From Gallionella sp. (GTDB taxonomy: Bacteria; Pseudomonadota; Gammaproteobacteria; Burkholderiales; Gallionellaceae): a DNA stretch of 64,000 bases. Below are positions 17,481 through 27,407 of this stretch, one piece after another. Made by a program: the position numbers and the translations under genes. Position 1 is the stretch's first letter, and each line of letters opens with the position of its first letter. The notes beneath the pieces are model-generated. The model saw only the letters and a list, made by a program, of their open reading frames with translations. It was not told where the DNA came from and searched no databases. Where the stretch lies: the NCBI GenBank assembly GCA_028710565.1, contig JAQTTV010000005.1, positions 1 through 64,000 of the forward strand, written 5' to 3'.

Positions 17481-20066
17481 ATGTCTTTCACAAGCGCACT
17501 CAAAAATATCTTTCTGCATGAGAGATATGGTCGTGCCGATGCGATTCCACGTCATTTGATCGAGCAATTCACCAGCACCCCCAGACTGGCCGGTTTGTTG
17601 CCCTACGTTGGCTGGATTCCAACCGAACGGTTGTTTATCCTGGATCAAGGCGGCTTCGGCAAAAAAGAGCAGTTTTCAATTGGCTTTGCCATCGAGATTG
17701 ACCCACAGACCGGTGCAACTGATGAAATGGAGAAAATACTGTCCAGCCTGTTCGATTCGTGCATGGCTAAAACAGGCATCCAGATTTCACTGTACGCATC
17801 ACCAGATATCGCACCTATGTTGAAAAAACAAAAAGACACGGTGCGAGTAAGCGAGCTGGCTGGGATAACGACGCGACGCAATGAATACTACATGGGGGGT
17901 ACGTCCAAATCACTGCTAGCCAACAGGGTGTATTGGTTGCGCAATTTCAGGTGTGTTATTTCGATCACGTTACCACTTTCCCCTTTTGAAGTGGGGGATG
18001 TAGAAGAGGCGATCAGGACGCGTGAGAGTGTCCGTGCAACACTCAGGTCGGCGAACTTGGATGGGTTTGACTGGACCCCGGATCACCTGCTGGATTTTGT
18101 GGGCGATTTCTTCGATCACGAGCGGGTGTTTTGTCCTGAGAAGCGCAGCGAGTTGTCCTTGAGTTACAACCCAAACCAAATAATTCGCGAACAATTGTCC
18201 AACCGCGAAATTGCATCCTGCGTTAGCGATGAAGGCATCCGGTCTTGCAAGAGCGGCGGCCAAGAAACGGTTATGCAGTTTTTCTCGGTCAGGAACTACC
18301 CGAAATATAGCCGCTTGAATCACATGAGCAGCGTAATTGGCGACCCATACCAAGCTGCCCTGGCAATGCCATGCCCATTCTTGATCACCATGGGTGCGGT
18401 TGTGCAAGATTACGAATCCGCACGCACTTATGCGCAACTGAAAAGTGCTCGCGCCACACAGAACGCGGCCTCGTACATGGCAAGATTTCAGCCAGACTTA
18501 CAAGATCGCAAGCGTGACTGGGATGCTGTGCTGGGTGCTTTTGATGAAGGCAAGGGGACGTTGCGCATGTACCACCAAATCTGCCTGCTATCGACAAAAG
18601 CCGATGCATCCCGTGCTGAGCACGCGGTTAGATCGGTGTGGCGTGCGAGAGGTTTTGATCTGTCGCGCGACTATTATTTGCAGCACCAAGCATTTGTCGC
18701 ATCGCTACCAATGACGCTAGGACAACCATTGCAAGAAGACTTGGTTGCATTCGGGCGGTCGTACACCAAGACACTCGACAACGCAGTGATGACATCGCCG
18801 TTGATTGCCGAGTGGAAGGGAACCAAGACTCCGCTGATTACCCTGTTCGGGCGGCGCGGACAACCGATGGGGTTCGATCTGTTTGACAACACGGGTGGCA
18901 ACTACAATTTTGCGGTGGCCGCGTTATCCGGGTCTGGCAAGTCGGTGTTCGTGAATGAAATGGCGTACCGCTATCGTGCAGCCGATGCCAAAGTCTGGAT
19001 TATTGACGTAGGCCGCAGTTACAAAAATTTGTGCGAATTGATGGGCGGCGAATTCATTGAGTTTACTGACGAGCGTGACAATACGCTGTGCCTCAATCCA
19101 TTCTCGATGGTCAGGGACATCAACAACGACATGGAAATGTTGCTTCCTCTCCTGGCTGAAATGGCGAGTCCGCGTGAGCCACTGAACAACTTTTGCTATA
19201 CCGCACTTGCTTCCGCTATCAAGCAGGTATGGGGAGTGAAGGGGAGCGACACCACCATCACGGACATTTACGAACTGCTACGCATTGGCAAAATCAATGA
19301 GAGTTCTGATAGCGAAACGGAGTTGATGCACATGGCCGTCGCACTTGAACCCTACACAAAATACGGCGTATATGCGAGCTACTTTGAAGGTCCTGCAACA
19401 ATTGAATTTAACAATGACTTTATCGTGCTTGAGCTTGAGGAACTCAAGAGTAAAAGAGACCTTCAGGCAGTGGTTATGCAGATCATCATGTATCGCATCA
19501 CCCAGGAAATGTATCTGGATCGCTCACGGCGCAAGATCGTGATTATTGATGAGGCGTGGGACTTGATGGGGAGCGGCAGCAGCGGACACTTCATCGAAGC
19601 CGGTTATCGCAGGGCAAGAAAGTACGGCGGTGCATTCGGCACGATCACCCAAAGCGTGGATGACTACTACAAGACGGAAGCAACCAAAGCAACCATCAAT
19701 AATGCGGACTGGCTGTTCTTACTGCGGCAGAAGCCGGAAAACATTGACCGTCTAGGCAAAGAAGGCAAGCTCACCATCGATGAGTGGATGAAACGCCAGC
19801 TTTCCTCTATCACCACCGATCATGGCAATTACTCGGAAATCTTTGTGCATAGCCCGATGGGATCCGGGATTGGTCGCTTACTGCTTGATCCGTTCTCAAT
19901 GATGCTGTTCTCCACACGCGCTGAAGATTTCGAGCGGATAAAGACCATGCGCGAGCAAAACAACATGACGACCGAACAGGCTATCGAGGTACTGCTTAAC
20001 GAAAGAATCAAAAATGACAGGCGCAAAGGAACGCGCGAGGACAGACGAAAAATGGGACTTTTTTAA
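17481..20066 (+). CDS. traC: TraC, VirB4-family secretion ATPase
   Basis: An 861-residue ATPase driving pilus assembly. Walker A is LSGSGKSV (Lys487), Walker B is KIVIIDEAWDLM (Asp690-Glu691), with a conserved Gln-containing ITQSVDDYYK motif following. The start at 17481 (ATG two bases after the traV stop) is preferred over the 86-codon upstream extension, which only shadows traV. Length matches TraC of F-type systems. Confidence 0.95.
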   Translation: MSFTSALKNIFLHERYGRADAIPRHLIEQFTSTPRLAGLLPYVGWIPTERLFILDQGGFGKKEQFSIGFAIEIDPQTGATDEMEKILSSLFDSCMAKTGIQISLYASPDIAPMLKKQKDTVRVSELAGITTRRNEYYMGGTSKSLLANRVYWLRNFRCVISITLPLSPFEVGDVEEAIRTRESVRATLRSANLDGFDWTPDHLLDFVGDFFDHERVFCPEKRSELSLSYNPNQIIREQLSNREIASCVSDEGIRSCKSGGQETVMQFFSVRNYPKYSRLNHMSSVIGDPYQAALAMPCPFLITMGAVVQDYESARTYAQLKSARATQNAASYMARFQPDLQDRKRDWDAVLGAFDEGKGTLRMYHQICLLSTKADASRAEHAVRSVWRARGFDLSRDYYLQHQAFVASLPMTLGQPLQEDLVAFGRSYTKTLDNAVMTSPLIAEWKGTKTPLITLFGRRGQPMGFDLFDNTGGNYNFAVAALSGSGKSVFVNEMAYRYRAADAKVWIIDVGRSYKNLCELMGGEFIEFTDERDNTLCLNPFSMVRDINNDMEMLLPLLAEMASPREPLNNFCYTALASAIKQVWGVKGSDTTITDIYELLRIGKINESSDSETELMHMAVALEPYTKYGVYASYFEGPATIEFNNDFIVLELEELKSKRDLQAVVMQIIMYRITQEMYLDRSRRKIVIIDEAWDLMGSGSSGHFIEAGYRRARKYGGAFGTITQSVDDYYKTEATKATINNADWLFLLRQKPENIDRLGKEGKLTIDEWMKRQLSSITTDHGNYSEIFVHSPMGSGIGRLLLDPFSMMLFSTRAEDFERIKTMREQNNMTTEQAIEVLLNERIKNDRRKGTREDRRKMGLF

Positions 20067-20112
20067 CACGAAGATCGAGTCGAAAACTTTATTCACATAA
20101 GGAAACTAAAAA

Positions 20113-20307
20113 ATGGCAAACAACATGAAACGCAAAGTCGTCCGTCGCATCATTGAACGCTGCAAGACCGAAGAAAAGCGGGCAAGGGACATTGCTGGCG
20201 AGCTAAAAAATGCGGGCTACAAGGTATTTACTGCGTCTTTCTGCCTGTGTGAGGACGTGGTGTTTTTTGATACTCATGCAGGCTTGCAGATTCGCATCAT
20301 CGCTTAA
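20113..20307 (+). CDS. Small basic hypothetical protein between traC and trbI
   Basis: A 64-residue protein with a basic helical N-terminal half (KRKVVRRIIERCKTEEKRA) and a hydrophobic beta-like C-terminal half. Ribosome site AAGGAAA precedes the ATG. It is co-oriented in the tra operon, 46 bp after traC. No family recognised. Confidence 0.55.
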   Translation: MANNMKRKVVRRIIERCKTEEKRARDIAGELKNAGYKVFTASFCLCEDVVFFDTHAGLQIRIIA

Positions 20308-20319
20308 TCGGGAAACAAA

Positions 20320-20682
20320 ATGTCCACTCTCGCTCACCTCACCACTGGCGTTGTCTCGGCAACGGTCACTATCGCAGTCTTGGCCGGATGGCAACATTTT
20401 CACCCCGCGCCCGCAATGGCGAAGGTGGACATTATCGGCATTGTCACTTCGCAACAAAAGAGATTGGCCGCGCAAATGAAGCCCGGCATGGATCAGACCG
20501 CCCAAACGGAAATCATTGAGTCCGCTTCGCGCTTTGGCAAACAGCTTGATGCCGCGCTTACCCAGGTGGCAGGCGAGTGCAGATGTACGCTCATCAACTC
20601 GGCTGCGATTATCAAAGATTCACCTGGCACCAACTACGATTACACACAGCGCGTCACTGAGCTGGCCTTGGGCAAGAAGTAA
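20320..20682 (+). CDS. trbI: TrbI-like F-type transfer protein
   Basis: A 120-residue protein with an N-terminal membrane anchor (about 7-25) and a small periplasmic domain with the VDIIGIVTSQQKRLAAQM and CTLINSAAIIKDSPGTNYD pattern seen in F-type TrbI. TrbI affects pilus length and retraction. It follows traC as in F, but the next gene is traF, not traW. Confidence 0.65.
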   Translation: MSTLAHLTTGVVSATVTIAVLAGWQHFHPAPAMAKVDIIGIVTSQQKRLAAQMKPGMDQTAQTEIIESASRFGKQLDAALTQVAGECRCTLINSAAIIKDSPGTNYDYTQRVTELALGKK

Positions 20683-20685
20683 TCC

Positions 20686-21507
20686 ATGCGCCTGGCTATC
20701 CCAACTTTGCTTGCTTTGATGACCGCGTTAGTGCCGACCTCATCGTTCGCACTGGAAGGACGAGATTATCCATCAGGCATGGAATATTCATCTGCATGGG
20801 CGTGTCATGGTCAGGAAAAGTTTAACTGGTACTGCGAAGAAACAGCACGGCCAGCCAAGAAGCCCAAAGAAATCAGCGCATCTGAAAAATCGGAAAAGAC
20901 TAAAGAAGAGCTCGCTGTCGAAGAGCTGGAGAAAATACGCAAAGACCTTGATGCCAAGCGCGCGCTGGCCGTGGTGCATCCCACCGCAGAAAACATCAAA
21001 TCGTACATGGCCGCGCAGAAGGTTGAAATCCACCGGGCCAGCTATTTTGCGGATATATGGCGGCGTGTCCTGTGGCAAAACGCCGAGCTGAACTTTGAAC
21101 TTAAAAATCCAATGAATAACTCCGCCATCAAGGTGGCAACGCGAGACCGGGATGCCAGGCAAAACAACACGATGGCCGACCTTGCCAAAGAGTGGGGGAT
21201 ATTCTTCTTCTTTCGGGGTGATTGCCCCTATTGCAAGCACATGGTGCCGACCTTGCAATGGATTACCCGCCAATACGATATGACAATTTTACCGATCAGT
21301 TTGGATGGATCAACGATTGACGGGTTGCCTCCCTCGGTTAAAGACAACGGTCTATCCGCAAAGCTGGGGGTAGATGCCGTGCCGCTGTTTGTGCTCGGTA
21401 ATGTCAAAACACACAAAATGGTCATTCTTGGTTCGGGCGTGTTGTCGTTGCAGGACTTCGTTGAGCGGATTTATGTGTTGACTCAAACCAAACCCGGCGA
21501 TCTCTAA
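20686..21507 (+). CDS. traF: TraF-like thioredoxin-fold pilus assembly protein
   Basis: A 273-residue exported protein: signal peptide (1-22), a Lys/Glu-rich helical stretch (about 50-95) and a thioredoxin-like domain with an intact CPYC at 180-183 and a cis-Pro in VDAVPLFVLG. F TraF lacks the CxxC, which is instead on TrbB; this protein seems to combine the roles. It would help fold the outer-membrane complex with DsbC. Confidence 0.85.
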   Translation: MRLAIPTLLALMTALVPTSSFALEGRDYPSGMEYSSAWACHGQEKFNWYCEETARPAKKPKEISASEKSEKTKEELAVEELEKIRKDLDAKRALAVVHPTAENIKSYMAAQKVEIHRASYFADIWRRVLWQNAELNFELKNPMNNSAIKVATRDRDARQNNTMADLAKEWGIFFFFRGDCPYCKHMVPTLQWITRQYDMTILPISLDGSTIDGLPPSVKDNGLSAKLGVDAVPLFVLGNVKTHKMVILGSGVLSLQDFVERIYVLTQTKPGDL

Positions 21508-21519
21508 AAGGATTTCATC

Positions 21520-22938
21520 ATGCGCTACAACAAACTGCTCATTTCCGTGCTTGCTGCCGCCTGTTTCATCTCCGCGCCTGCCAACGCTAACGTGGGAACA
21601 GGAATGCAGAGTTGGTTCGACAGTATGGGTGGGTACTCAAATGCCACACCGCCGTCGTCTTACAAGGGGCAGACGATGAACGGATACTCGGCGGGCGGCT
21701 TTTACGCCAGATCACCCGTAAAGAGCTACCAGCTCGTTCAGATGACACCGCCATCGCTGAATATCGGCTGCGGTGGGATTGACCTGACAGCAGGTTCGTT
21801 TTCATTTATCAACAAAGCTGCGATTACCGCGCTTTTCCAGAACATCGGCACTTCAATCAGCTACGCATTCCTGCTGGCCATCAAGTCGTCCATGCCTGAA
21901 ATGGCAAGTCTGTTCGAGTATTTGCAGGATGTTGCCAACAAGGTCAACGGAATGAATGTCAACTCCTGCAAGATGGCGGAAGGTATCCCCGCGCTATTTG
22001 GTTCTGATCTATCCAAAAGTTCATCGGATATGTTTGGTCATGTGGCGGGAGCTGTTTCAAATATGCTGCCGGATTCATACGATGCATGGAAGACCTCACG
22101 AGATAGCGCAGCAGCAAAGCGACTCGCGGAGGATGCGGCCATTGCACTAGACCCCTCCAAAAAAGATCAATACAGACCAGGTAATGTGGTTTGGATGGCC
22201 TTGAGCAAAAGCACCGGATTGGATAATGAAGACAAACTTTTCATTATGAGCATGACGGGAACAATCATTATTGATCCGCCAAATCCAGCAGTAAACGCCG
22301 CGAATGGTGGTACAAGCGCAAGCTGGCATTACGTTGATCCAACGGGCGTGGAGATAAATGACTTTATCGGTTACAACGATGGCGTAACCTCGCCAATCAA
22401 CCTGTTCACTTGCGACACAGCGGTGGATTGCCTTCATCCTACCGTTGGTAGTATCGCGGTCACGCCGTTTATCAATCGAATTGCGACCAAGCTGGATAAT
22501 TTGAGAAACAACGTGATTAGTCGCGGTTCGCAAACGATCAGCGATTTTAAACTGGTCGATGCTTCCGCAATTCCTGTTTGGAAAATGATCTCCACCAGCG
22601 CGTCCGTTAATCCCGGATTTATTGATGCGTACAAAAGACTGATTGCTGTGGACGTTGCCTATGCCTACATCAATAACATCCTCAAAACGGCAGCGCAAAT
22701 CATGGCTAATTCACAGAACGGCTCTGCTCCAAAAGACGCGCAAGACGCACTGCAAAAACTGAATGATAGGCTCACACTACTGAACGGCAATCTTCAAACA
22801 TCACGTCTCGCGGAATACGCAAAGGTGCAACAGGAAGCGCAACTGGAAAGACAAATACAGCTCATGCACCAGGCAATGGTTGCCGGTATCCCTGCACAAG
22901 CCTTTACTTCGATGACCGTGTTTGGGAATGAACGTTAA
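21520..22938 (+). CDS. traH: TraH, pilus assembly / mating pair formation
   Basis: A 472-residue exported protein: signal peptide (1-23), the TraH N-terminal region with YSAGGFYARSPVKSYQLVQM, the cysteine motif NIGCGGIDLTAGSFSFI, and C-terminal coiled-coil segments. TraH works with TraF, TraU, TraW and TrbC in pilus extension. Ribosome site AAAGGA. Its TAA overlaps the traG start. Confidence 0.93.
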   Translation: MRYNKLLISVLAAACFISAPANANVGTGMQSWFDSMGGYSNATPPSSYKGQTMNGYSAGGFYARSPVKSYQLVQMTPPSLNIGCGGIDLTAGSFSFINKAAITALFQNIGTSISYAFLLAIKSSMPEMASLFEYLQDVANKVNGMNVNSCKMAEGIPALFGSDLSKSSSDMFGHVAGAVSNMLPDSYDAWKTSRDSAAAKRLAEDAAIALDPSKKDQYRPGNVVWMALSKSTGLDNEDKLFIMSMTGTIIIDPPNPAVNAANGGTSASWHYVDPTGVEINDFIGYNDGVTSPINLFTCDTAVDCLHPTVGSIAVTPFINRIATKLDNLRNNVISRGSQTISDFKLVDASAIPVWKMISTSASVNPGFIDAYKRLIAVDVAYAYINNILKTAAQIMANSQNGSAPKDAQDALQKLNDRLTLLNGNLQTSRLAEYAKVQQEAQLERQIQLMHQAMVAGIPAQAFTSMTVFGNER

Positions 22939-25900
22939 TGTTTACGTTTGAGATATTTTCCTACTGGAACGTCAGGGAACTACAGCTGGTGTTCAACGCA
23001 GTGGCTGCAATTGTGGGTAGCAGCGATTATCTTGGCCTCATGCGCACCATTGCTTTGGTAGGTCTGCTTTCAATGGCAATGGCCGTGCTTGCAGGATTCA
23101 GTCAGCTACCCGACTTTGGGCGGTGGGTCATTATGCTGGCCGTATTCAATGGAATGCTGCTCGTCCCTAAAGTCAGCGTGGTGATAACCGACCGAACCGG
23201 GAACCAGCCCTCCGTTACTGTGGCCAACGTGCCCATTGGTCTTGCCTCTTTTGCACACTCGGTTAGTCATGTCGGGGATTGGTTAACCCGAACGTTTGAG
23301 ACAACCTTTTCACTACCAGCCGACATCCAGTTCCGCAGCAACGGCACACTGTGGGGGCATCGCGTTCAGCAAGAAATACTGCACACCAAGTTCGATAATT
23401 CGATTTTGACCAGCAATCTCATGGAGTTTTATCGGGAATGCGTGGTGCCAGAATATGCTACTGGCTACATCGTCGCCTCAGATATGGCAAAAACGAACGA
23501 CATCTGGACTTACCTCAACGGCAGAACCAATCCGGGTAGGCTCGTCACAATTCGTGCTGTTCCAGGTTCAACACCCGTTGCAGGAACGTATGGCTGCGAT
23601 GGGGCATACGGATTTTTGACCACGCAAATCCTCGCGGTTAATACGCAGCAAATGAATAGGCTGGGCAATCGGCTTTATCCGGGATTACCAACCGCTGCCG
23701 CCAATGCTGCCGTGCAAAGCGCGATTCAAACCAGCACCAACTACATGCTGGGTATCTCTAAAACCGCAATGGATACGGTTAAACAAACAGCTATGAGCAA
23801 TTTTATGATTGATGCCCAGTACCTGCTGCCAGCACAGATCGGCGATGCGGCAGGTGCGGCGGCAAACTTGGCTCAGGCGCAAGCCATCCGTTCAACCTCC
23901 GACAGCTACAAAATGATGTCCAAGCTATCGGAAAGCACTATGCCTAAGGTCAAGAACATCGTGGAGATTGTGCAGTATTCGGTTTTCCCGATCATCATGT
24001 TGCTGGTATTGCTGGCGGGGCATAAAGGTGGGTTGGTATTGAAGGGCTATGTAATGAGCCTCGTGTGGGTGCAATTATGGCCACCGCTTTATGCTGTCAT
24101 GCACCTTGTGATGACAATGCACGCGCAAGATCTGGCGGCAATGACCAGCGGGCTTGGTTTGTCCATGTCGCAATACAGCATGGTGAACAACGCTTACATT
24201 AGCGATGAGGCCATCGCCGGCATGATCGCCGCCACGGCGATACCCGCCATCGCAGCAGCAATCGTAAAGGGCGGGGATGTCGGCGCACAGGCAATTGCGG
24301 GGATGACTACGCCAGCGCGTGAAGCCGAGAGAATTGCCTCTGGCATGTCGGCAGGGAATACGCAGATGGGTAATGCCTCTCTGGGTAATCAGTCAGCCGA
24401 TAATTTAAGCATGATGCAATACAGTGCAAGTCCAACGATCCGTCAAGGTGGATTTAGCTCTACTGGCGCGGACAATGTAGGTAACTTCTACGGTATGGAA
24501 AATGGCAAAGCAACCCATCTGGTTAACAATACCGCCGCATTTCAAAATATCGGGGCTAAGGTTGGTCTGAGCGGGAGAACATCTGGTTCGCTTCAAACCG
24601 CTTCAGAAAATTCGGAAAGAGCTGCACTTGCCGATACAACAACCGCCTCCAACAGCATGACCGCAGCCCGTAGTGCCACTTCTTCTTTTGAAAGAGGTCA
24701 CGGGAAAAGTATCAATGCTTCAACCGGTGACACATTAACAAGTGCAGCGCAGTTTATGACCTCGTTTGGACAGGAACAGGCATTGACAGATAAGTTTGCC
24801 AAGGAGCATGGCTTAAACCAAACGCAGATGGCACAAGTATCGGCCTTCGCCAGAGCCGAGGCATCGGGTGGGCTGAATACTCCGTTTGGCGGCGCAACCG
24901 TGTCGGGCGGTGTTGAAACCAAAGGAACAAGTAGTTCGGCAACATCACAAACACAAAAATTAGCCCACGAATTGGCAAGTAAAAAGGACTACAAAGAGGC
25001 GGTCACCAAGACCAATACCGCAGCGCATAGCTCCAGTTTTACGCAGGGTGACGAGTCAACCGTGAGAGCAGCGACAGGGGTTAGAAGCAGTCTTGATAAC
25101 AGTTTGTCGAATGTGCAATCTGCCCAAGCCAGCCATGAAAAAGCAGTTGCTTTCAAAGAGGCCGCGACCCGCACCAAGGAAATGGGGGCGAGCTACGATA
25201 CAAATCACATGAACGAGTTCATGGATTGGATGAGAGGACAAAACAATCCGACATCCGGGAAAACTTTCACAGCCAACGATGTTGAAGCGATGTCTCGTTA
25301 TGCTCCAGAAAGCTTGAGCCAGTACGCTCAAAAATTCTCGGATGAAAAGTTAGTCCCAGAGATCGAAAAAACCATGCCAGCACCAACCAACGGTGTAGCA
25401 GCCCAGCACGAACAAAACCAAGCCACTGTGCCTGGCATTCAAGCAGTTTCAGCTTTTGACGCGAAAAATAACAAGGAAGTAGTGGGGCTACAAGCAACTG
25501 CCGGCGTTATCCCCGGCACTGCGCCAGCCAACAATGTGACAGGTCAAGTGCAGGCGATGACAGGGCAAGCCACTGCCGCAATCGGCGCAGGCAAAGGGGA
25601 GGTTCATAAAGATGGTGAGCCGATCAGGACCAATGCAGAAAATTCCACCGACCCAACCAAGGGAAGCAATCTTGGGCGGGCTGCCGCGAATGCATTGCCG
25701 GTCGCGCTTGGGTCAGACGCAACTAAACTTGCTGATAGGGCAGGGCTGATTCCAGACGATGCCGGTGTAGCGAAGCCAGTTGCGGATCAGAATACAGGAA
25801 CGCTCACTGAGAATATCGTGGGGACTGCGGTTGCTGTTGGTTTGACGGTTGGGGGCGGGGCTTTGGGCAAGGTGGGCGGGAAGCTTGTGGGTGTGGCTGC

Positions 25901-26348
25901 TGGCGATGCCGCTGGAAATGTTGCACAGGCAACTGCGCTGAAAGTTGCCGCCAAAACGGAAGAGCGCGTAGCATCTCAGGCAACCAAAGCAGAAGGCGGT
26001 GTGCTCAAAGCCGAAACAGCAGCACCTGAAGCAACAGCCACATCCAAAGTAGCAGCCGATAAAGCCAAAGAAAATATCGAAAGGAGCGCTGCGCGCAAAG
26101 GAGCTGAGGGCGATGTTGGAACTGCCAGTACCGTACAAGGGACTGGCCTGATCGGTGGCGCAATAGTGGGTGGCGTAGCCGCTAAATTGTTATCAGGCGA
26201 CGAAGGTGTGGCGCACAATCCAGCAGTTCAGTTTGTGGTTCAAGCGGTAGAGAATATCAACAACGCTACGCTTGAAGCTGCATCTGATGTCGCAAACAAA
26301 GCCAACAACCTTGGTAACCAGATTGCGGACACGATAATCAAGAAATAA
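22938..26348 (+). CDS. traG: TraG, mating-pair stabilisation and pilus assembly
   Basis: A 1136-residue inner-membrane protein. The first ~500 residues hold several hydrophobic segments (about 30-75 and 350-400) and the TraG_N pattern. The remainder is a long low-complexity periplasmic region rich in Ala, Thr, Ser and Asn, with a glycine-rich hydrophobic stretch near 965-985. In SXT and IncA/C-type elements the TraG region contacts the exclusion protein of the partner cell. It closes the tra operon and is followed by a terminator on the opposite strand. Confidence 0.92.
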   Translation: MFTFEIFSYWNVRELQLVFNAVAAIVGSSDYLGLMRTIALVGLLSMAMAVLAGFSQLPDFGRWVIMLAVFNGMLLVPKVSVVITDRTGNQPSVTVANVPIGLASFAHSVSHVGDWLTRTFETTFSLPADIQFRSNGTLWGHRVQQEILHTKFDNSILTSNLMEFYRECVVPEYATGYIVASDMAKTNDIWTYLNGRTNPGRLVTIRAVPGSTPVAGTYGCDGAYGFLTTQILAVNTQQMNRLGNRLYPGLPTAAANAAVQSAIQTSTNYMLGISKTAMDTVKQTAMSNFMIDAQYLLPAQIGDAAGAAANLAQAQAIRSTSDSYKMMSKLSESTMPKVKNIVEIVQYSVFPIIMLLVLLAGHKGGLVLKGYVMSLVWVQLWPPLYAVMHLVMTMHAQDLAAMTSGLGLSMSQYSMVNNAYISDEAIAGMIAATAIPAIAAAIVKGGDVGAQAIAGMTTPAREAERIASGMSAGNTQMGNASLGNQSADNLSMMQYSASPTIRQGGFSSTGADNVGNFYGMENGKATHLVNNTAAFQNIGAKVGLSGRTSGSLQTASENSERAALADTTTASNSMTAARSATSSFERGHGKSINASTGDTLTSAAQFMTSFGQEQALTDKFAKEHGLNQTQMAQVSAFARAEASGGLNTPFGGATVSGGVETKGTSSSATSQTQKLAHELASKKDYKEAVTKTNTAAHSSSFTQGDESTVRAATGVRSSLDNSLSNVQSAQASHEKAVAFKEAATRTKEMGASYDTNHMNEFMDWMRGQNNPTSGKTFTANDVEAMSRYAPESLSQYAQKFSDEKLVPEIEKTMPAPTNGVAAQHEQNQATVPGIQAVSAFDAKNNKEVVGLQATAGVIPGTAPANNVTGQVQAMTGQATAAIGAGKGEVHKDGEPIRTNAENSTDPTKGSNLGRAAANALPVALGSDATKLADRAGLIPDDAGVAKPVADQNTGTLTENIVGTAVAVGLTVGGGALGKVGGKLVGVAAGDAAGNVAQATALKVAAKTEERVASQATKAEGGVLKAETAAPEATATSKVAADKAKENIERSAARKGAEGDVGTASTVQGTGLIGGAIVGGVAAKLLSGDEGVAHNPAVQFVVQAVENINNATLEAASDVANKANNLGNQIADTIIKK

Positions 26349-26373
26349 AAAAGGGCGGCATCATTTGCCGCCC
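26343..26373 (-). terminator. Rho-independent terminator between traG and the convergent gene
   Basis: GGGCGGCA (26353-26360) pairs with TGCCGCCC (26366-26373) around a 5-nt loop. On the minus strand the stem is followed by six T residues, so it efficiently ends the minus-strand gene; it may partly stop traG transcription too. Confidence 0.88.
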
Positions 26374-26393
26374 CAACCCATTCATCTTGCGCA

Positions 26394-26975
26394 TTACCAG
26401 CGATGGCCGATGCCGCTTCGCCTAAACGCTCTTGTCATTTCATCTTCGCGTTCTTTTGACTTATCCAGTTCACGGTACACTTGCCGCCAATCATCAGCGG
26501 TGAGATTTTTTGACATTTCTGCATTTTCTCTTATTGCCCTCATTGCGAAGGGAGTCATCCGAAAAACAAACCATAAAGTAAAAATTCCGACCAATAAACC
26601 CAAAAATGGATGAATTAGTGACAAACATCCACCAAAGAACACGGGAACAACCAACAAAACCCACCGCTCACCACTATCTCCAATCCTCTTCCACCCAGCC
26701 ATCAAGTCATAGAAATACTGTTTAACCGGGCTGTCCATGTAAACAACTGTTGCGTAGTGATGCTTGTCTGGCACGATCACATCACGGTATTTCGGAAGAC
26801 CAAACCATCCTGTTTCGCCAGATCCGTCTTGCGCCGCAAAGCTATTAGTCTGCATCGGCTCAACACCCTTCTGTAATCCAAAAGCTTTACGATATAACCC
26901 AACAGCGCCCTTGCCGAAGTAGTAAATAATGGTGCCAGCACCAATAGCGAACACCAATAAAATCAAGATTCCCAT
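26394..26975 (-). CDS. Membrane protein, possible entry-exclusion protein
   Basis: A 193-residue protein with an N-terminal membrane segment (1-22), a soluble stretch, two more hydrophobic segments (about 105-142) and a charged C-terminus (DDWRQVYRELDKSKERED). Ribosome site GAAGGAG. It is adjacent to and convergent with traG. In SXT/R391 the exclusion gene eex also lies beside traG, so exclusion is a reasonable guess, but no sequence similarity can be claimed. It may be co-transcribed with vapBC, 36 bp upstream. Confidence 0.55.
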   Translation of the reverse strand: MGILILLVFAIGAGTIIYYFGKGAVGLYRKAFGLQKGVEPMQTNSFAAQDGSGETGWFGLPKYRDVIVPDKHHYATVVYMDSPVKQYFYDLMAGWKRIGDSGERWVLLVVPVFFGGCLSLIHPFLGLLVGIFTLWFVFRMTPFAMRAIRENAEMSKNLTADDWRQVYRELDKSKEREDEMTRAFRRSGIGHRW

Positions 26976-27011
26976 TTTTTATCTCCTTCGTACCAATAGC
27001 ATTTTGGAAAT

Positions 27012-27407
27012 TTAGTCGATTAACCTCATCCCGCAATTCTTGACGGCACCCCGGTCAAATGTTGCTGTATAGCCACATCCTGCATCGCTGGCAGAACGCT
27101 CAATCAAGCAGTCCGCAAAATCAGCGTTATTAGTCTTGAAAAGTCGCACAGCTTTCCAAACAACATCGGCATTCGCCACGATAATCTCTTTGGTGCGCAA
27201 TAACGTTTCCAGCATCACACAAATCTCAGCCTTGGATGATGAATAGCATCCCATCAACACCCAAACCAATTCCACCACCGAAACAAGGCTAACGTAGCCC
27301 GGATCATCCGCAGTTAACGACTCGATCAGTCGTGTTGCTTTGGGCGACTGCACCGGGTCGTCCTGAGCAATATAGCGAACGAGAACATTGGTATCCAAAC
27401 CGATCAT
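27012..27407 (-). CDS. vapC: VapC-type PIN-domain toxin
   Basis: A 131-residue PIN ribonuclease. The acidic residues are visible: Asp in IGLDTNVLVRY, Glu in VELVWVL, and the pair in NNADFADCLIE, followed by FDRGAVK. VapC toxins cleave tRNA or rRNA when the antitoxin is degraded. Its ATG overlaps the antitoxin stop by 4 bp. Expected role: stabilising the element by post-segregational killing. Confidence 0.93.
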   Translation of the reverse strand: MIGLDTNVLVRYIAQDDPVQSPKATRLIESLTADDPGYVSLVSVVELVWVLMGCYSSSKAEICVMLETLLRTKEIIVANADVVWKAVRLFKTNNADFADCLIERSASDAGCGYTATFDRGAVKNCGMRLID

